Assembly (NCBI GenBank): GCA_037179385.1
Contig: CM074184.1
Coordinates: 18,184,001-18,248,000, forward strand
Direction: 5' to 3'
DNA from: Holothuria scabra
Lineage: Eukaryota > Echinodermata > Holothuroidea > Aspidochirotida > Holothuriidae
Length of the DNA stretch: 64,000 nucleotides
The position numbers were made by a program, and so were the translations under genes. Of the stretch, positions 60,149-64,000 are shown in pieces. Every line of letters begins with the position of its first letter. Within the stretch, counting starts at the first letter, position 1. The notes beneath the pieces were generated by a model that was not told the DNA's origin, did not search any database, and was given only the letters and a program-made list of their open reading frames with translations.

Positions 60149-60497
60149 CAGGGCGCAAATCTCTGTTTGAGAGTAGGGGGGATGCTTATGATGTGTCCAT
60201 GAGTATTAAACTGTGCACGCGTGGCGGGCACCGCGAGCGTGAACCCCCAAAGACCCCCTGGTGGGAACCAGGGGCAAAACCCTGTGGGGGTCCAGGGGGA
60301 GAAGCTCCCGGAAGCTCTTTTGTTCTAGCATTTCCGAAGCTTTTAGAAAAACTGTTTTGAAAGAAAAAAAAAGTAAAAATGTGACCGTATTTTTAGGTCT
60401 ACTCAATTTTTTTTGGAGGGGGCAAATTACGATTTGGCCCCCCACTTTTTCACTTTAGGGGGCGAAGACCCCTTGCCCCCCGGGATTTGTGCCCCTG
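60149..60497. mobile_element. hAT MITE, reverse-oriented relative of 15408-15780
   Basis: It begins CAGGGCGCAAATCTCTG and ends GGGATTTGTGCCCCTG. The flanks are GTTAAAGT and GTTAGAGT, an 8-bp duplication with one mismatch. The whole body is the reverse complement of 15408-15780 (GTGGCGGGCACCGCGAGCGT, GGGGGTCCAGGGGGAGAAGC). Non-coding. Confidence 0.8.
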
Positions 60498-60738
60498 GTT
60501 AGAGTACTCTTAAACGCTGGAAAGCTAAAGAACCAATCTTCCCCCCCCCCCCAAACTGCAATTCTTGTAGGGGTTTACCGAAATTCCCAATTTTCTCAGC
60601 TCTTTGATTGACATCTGATTCAAACAATGCAAAGTACCAAAGCTTAACTTACGCAACATGAACTGTACTGAGAGTGTTTTGATATTACACATTGAGCTTT
60701 TTTATACTCACCCTGAAGCAATAAACTGAGATTGTATG

Positions 60739-63275
60739 CAGTGGCGGAGCTAGGGATTTCGGTCGAGGGGGGAGAAAATGGTCCTGCAGGGGCGCTTCGA
60801 GAGAGTAAATATATACCCTGAGCCTCAGCACGATCAGAGTCACGGCTTTTCAGACTTTCCATTTGATTTTCCGCATCTGATACAAGACTACATTGCCGTT
60901 TCTCCCCAGCAAGTTTTTCTATTAAAACATGTTTAAATTTTCTATCCATGGGCCTCCGCAGAAGATTTTTTTTTTTTTTTGGGGGGGGGGGGACGAAATT
61001 CTTTTAGGCAAAATAAAATTTAGGGGGGAGGAGCCGGGCCACCATGAGTTGACACGAAGTACAAGAAAATTTTGGCCCAAAATGCCTTGACCGCTGGAAA
61101 TGGCATTTCTAAATCCCACTTACCGCATATAAATATGAAAAACGCTGGGTGAACTGCTAAGAAATGTCGATGTTAATTTTTTCTTCGTCTTTTTCTTTAC
61201 GTTTTCTTCGTTTTTTCAGATTTTTTATTTTCCAGAGGAGGGCAAGTTTCCCCCTTGGCCACACCTGCGGACGCTCATGTTTCTATCCCTCTCTTTCACA
61301 TTCAAGTATGAACTGATGGAGGACGTCATTATATTTTGTGTTATTGTCAGGTCTCTATTTGAAGCGGCTCGTTGAGTTGCTTCACGAAATTCTACAAATT
61401 TTTCCCAACCCGTTGAGTTTTCTTCATATACCAATGACAAATGGTCAATCTTATACAATCCCCATATCCTACAAACAAATAGCAGTTTATGTGTGAGTAA
61501 TTAACCAGTTAACGGTTCAATTCGGTTTTCAAAAATTCGTGACCAGACACTTATTAAAATTGTGCACAAAACCGTTACAAGTCAGGACATTACAAAATTT
61601 CAAATTGTAGCTTTTCCCGTAACTACTGGATATGAAACCTGACTTTTTATGCTACCTATAAGCATTGTCATGATGTGGTAACCATTTATCAGTCTCATTA
61701 AGTTATGAATATCAACTCAATAGCCCCTTTAAGATTCTAATGTAATAATGGGCTACTTTGTGAAGATAAAGAATATACCTGCTAGAGCCAAGTAGCAAGC
61801 AATCTTACAAGGGGAAAAGTTATGGAAATTAATCACCGTAAGGTGTACATTTTTGGTATATGAAAATCAAGATAAGCACACGAAGAAACATTAATTGACG
61901 TAATTTACATCATGTGACCACTCTGAAATAGCCATTAATTGAGTACATTGCAAGAAATAGCCAAGACAAAAGGTCTGCTTGGCTCTCTAGATACCGAATT
62001 CATTATAAATAAAAGTAGCCTAAACCAATGCTTATAAGATGCAATTTTCTGGCTTTTGAGACCACGAAAGTACAGAAAGAAGTATTTTTTATGGGATTAT
62101 CGTACAGTGTCAGAGATAGCCATTTATCATGAGAATGTTCACTTGAAGAAAAGCAAAATGGAAACTGCTCATTGAAACTCTTAAACCATTACCACAATGA
62201 TAACAGTTATATTTTATTTAAACCTGAATGTTCTCTTCCAATGATTTTTAAAAATGTTGTGGAAGCTATTTTGGTATCTTTAAAAAATCTATGTTGACAA
62301 TCATCCCCGACAACAAGAGAACTATTTGCGCTGCAATTATTGTTACATCCTTAGCAACATCTTTTATTGGCCAAGGTGAATTTAAAGTGTACCTCAAGTC
62401 AAAAAATTCAAAAATATATATGAAAGACCATGAAAAATTAATTCTAACAGTCCAACTCCCATCTTCTTCATAGTGCATTCCTGAGCTGAGATATAAAATG
62501 CTGAAGTTTATTCACTCAAATTAAAATGGTACATTGCGCAATAATCTGTGATGTCATTCTTGTACTACTCAAATTACAATCTTTGTATTTCTTTGTTTTT
62601 CCGAACATTACTGCGCCTTGTACCAAGGTGCGATAGCACTCTTACTCTTATGAGATGGTGTCATTAATTGAGCCCTCCTTGTGCAACATGCAATGCAAGC
62701 AAACAGGAAGTGTTCAAGGTCATAAAAACATTTTCAATTTTAAAGGGAAACAAAGCATGTTATGAAAGTTGTACAAGAAGAAAGTTACAAATTATTGCGC
62801 AATCGACCAATTTGTTTAAAGTGAATAATCTTCAACATTTTATATCTCAGCTCAGAAATGTCATATTAAGATGGGAGTTGAACTGTTAGAATTCATTCTT
62901 CATTCTCTTAAATATACATTTTTGATTTTTTGGCTTGAGGTACACTTTAATGTCAGTCTGTGTATTTTGTAAGCTTATAAACACGCTTGATGTGGAAGCA
63001 ATTAACTTAGCGCAGCAACAATGTTCATTAGTGCGTATAAAGCATTCGTCTAGGCAAAACCTATTCCTATATTACAGAAGATGAACCTTTTCATCAGAAT
63101 AAAGTGCAAATAGTACAGTTACTGATGGCTGTTTGGGCATTTGTTTATCTATAGGCCTTAAAACAAAGCTATGTAAATTATGTCTTTTGCCAAAAATGGT
63201 GCAAGAGTAAAGTATGTTAAAAACCTAAAAAGGGCACCGACAGACGATTTTGACCGTATGGCAGCTCCGCCACTG
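60739..63275. mobile_element. hAT-type element, 2.5 kb, nested in a TTAA MITE
   Basis: The ends CAGTGGCGGAGCT and AGCTCCGCCACTG are perfect 13-bp inverted repeats. The flanks are ATTGTATG (left) and ATTGTATC (right), an 8-bp target duplication with one mismatch, as expected of hAT transposition. The interior has only short open frames. One minus-strand frame of 77 codons at 61225-61458 shows no motif I recognise. A hAT transposase needs about 600 codons, so the copy looks non-autonomous. It contains another element at 62386-62946. Confidence 0.8.
62386..62946. mobile_element. TTAA-flanked foldback MITE, 561 bp, inside the hAT element
   Basis: TTAA flanks it at 62382-62385 and 62947-62950. 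The left end AGTGTACCTCAAGTCAAAAA is the near complement of the right end TTTTTTGGCTTGAGGTACACT. Inverted similarity continues for over 100 bp (CTGAGATATAAAATG against CATTTTATATCTCAG). A relative lies at 37530-38080. Confidence 0.75.
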
Positions 63276-63369
63276 ATTGTATCTGGATGAGGATGAATCT
63301 TAGAAAATTGTAAGAAGGTTAGGGGAATTGACACTGCTGGGGGTGAGAGAATTGGGCCTTTAAGATACA

Positions 63370-64000
63370 GACACATGCTGATCATCGGACGATGGACGTC
63401 CTCCTAACGAAGAATCCTAGATCAGCCCAAGCACAGTACACTAGCGGTCCCCATGCAACTTTACTTCAAACATACACGTACCGCCTACGAAGTTCAATGC
63501 TTCAGGTCATTTCAGTTCTTGACAATTGCATGATATACTTCCGATAATTAGCTCAAGATAGTCAATTTTATGATGTTTTCAAATCTTTCTTCTTGCTGCA
63601 TCTGTTTGTTGATGAATCATCGGAAACTGCTTGGAAACCAGCACGGACTGCTCGAAGTTTCACAAATGATTAATTAATGACAAGAAGTGCTTATTTATTT
63701 ATTAACATAGAAGGAGGATGGTTCTGACATGAGCTGTTAATGGTGGGGTACATTTTCCATTAATAATATATTTATTTCCTATTACTTCTTGGAATTCAAA
63801 TAAAGACCCATGGTACAACGTTCATGTATGCCCTGAAGCTTTACCGACCACCGAATATTTTAACGAATGTAATCGTAGAGCTACTGTCTTTGGTACGTTA
63901 ATATATGGGAAGGAAGTAAGAGTACAGTAGATATTTTGCGTTGGTTACACAAAATAGGAGAAAACCGAAACCAGTATATGACCCTTTTATCGTTTGACGT
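63370..64000. other. Right-hand flank without supported genes
   Basis: After the TTAA that ends the nested MITE, the remaining 630 bp show no coding exon, repeat or RNA gene that I can support. Confidence 0.5.

Larger units (their letters stand above)
60529..63359. mobile_element. TTAA MITE (300-bp family) split by a hAT element
   Basis: The left part, 60529-60738, carries TTGATTGACATCTGATTCAA and AGCAATAAACTGAGATTG. The right part, 63276-63359, continues with CTGGATGAGGATGAATC and ends GTGAGAGAATTGGGCCT before TTAA at 63360. The two halves are the 5' and 3' parts of one family member, interrupted by the hAT element at 60739-63275. Confidence 0.75.

Noticed and set aside
60644..61458. Minus-strand frames (101 and 77 codons) as hAT transposase
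   Set aside because: Too short, and no DDE/RNase H or dimerisation motif can be recognised; the element appears non-autonomous.

Overview
This window is animal (metazoan) nuclear DNA. The genes are split by long GT-AG introns, the sequence is AT-rich, and it is dense in eukaryotic transposons: TTAA-flanked MITEs, hAT elements with 8-bp target duplications, tRNA-derived SINEs and a CR1-like LINE. No bacterial gene organisation is present. The gene family and repeat types fit a marine invertebrate. An echinoderm or similar deuterostome is my best guess, but the sequence does not prove it.

Two complete protein-coding genes can be read, both on the minus strand and head to tail. Both encode GRB2-type adaptors (SH3-SH2-SH3). 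Copy 1 is coded by five exons between 12738 and 1997 (210 aa). Copy 2 is coded by five exons between 47687 and 37117 (212 aa). Coding-exon number, intron phases and most exon lengths are identical, so they are tandem duplicates. Each begins its coding exon behind a splice acceptor in the 5' UTR. A non-coding first exon is therefore expected upstream; candidate donors lie at 30663 (copy 1) and 54404 (copy 2). Both copies keep the phosphotyrosine-binding residues of the SH2 domain. Copy 2 has lost the tryptophan (human W121) that gives GRB2 its pYxN preference; it has tyrosine there. Copy 2 also has changes in the SH3 peptide-binding surfaces.

Layout: 1-1830 downstream flank with two TTAA MITEs; 1855-12755 copy 1 coding part, with introns carrying a foldback element, a nuclear-receptor-like 156-bp repeat array, hAT elements, a SINE and TTAA MITEs; 12756-30662 long first intron of copy 1, packed with repeats (two intact hAT elements, one nested inside another, a CAGCTG-rich palindrome, a second 156-bp array); 30663-32500 presumed 5' region of copy 1 and a minisatellite; 32500-37116 repeat-poor 3' flank or long 3' UTR of copy 2; 37117-47701 copy 2 coding part; 47702-54400 first intron of copy 2 with a local tandem duplication and a degenerate CR1-like LINE holding two TTAA MITEs; 54480-54830 CpG-containing presumed promoter; 55253-55489 a long near-perfect hairpin; 55500-64000 upstream flank with further repeats, including a three-level nest of transposons.

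The most striking large-scale signal is a block from about 32.5 to 54.4 kb with almost no CpG. It matches the whole copy 2 transcription unit and includes the transposons inside it. The flanks and all of copy 1 keep ordinary CpG levels. This looks like the footprint of germline gene-body methylation confined to one of the two paralogues. I found no third gene.
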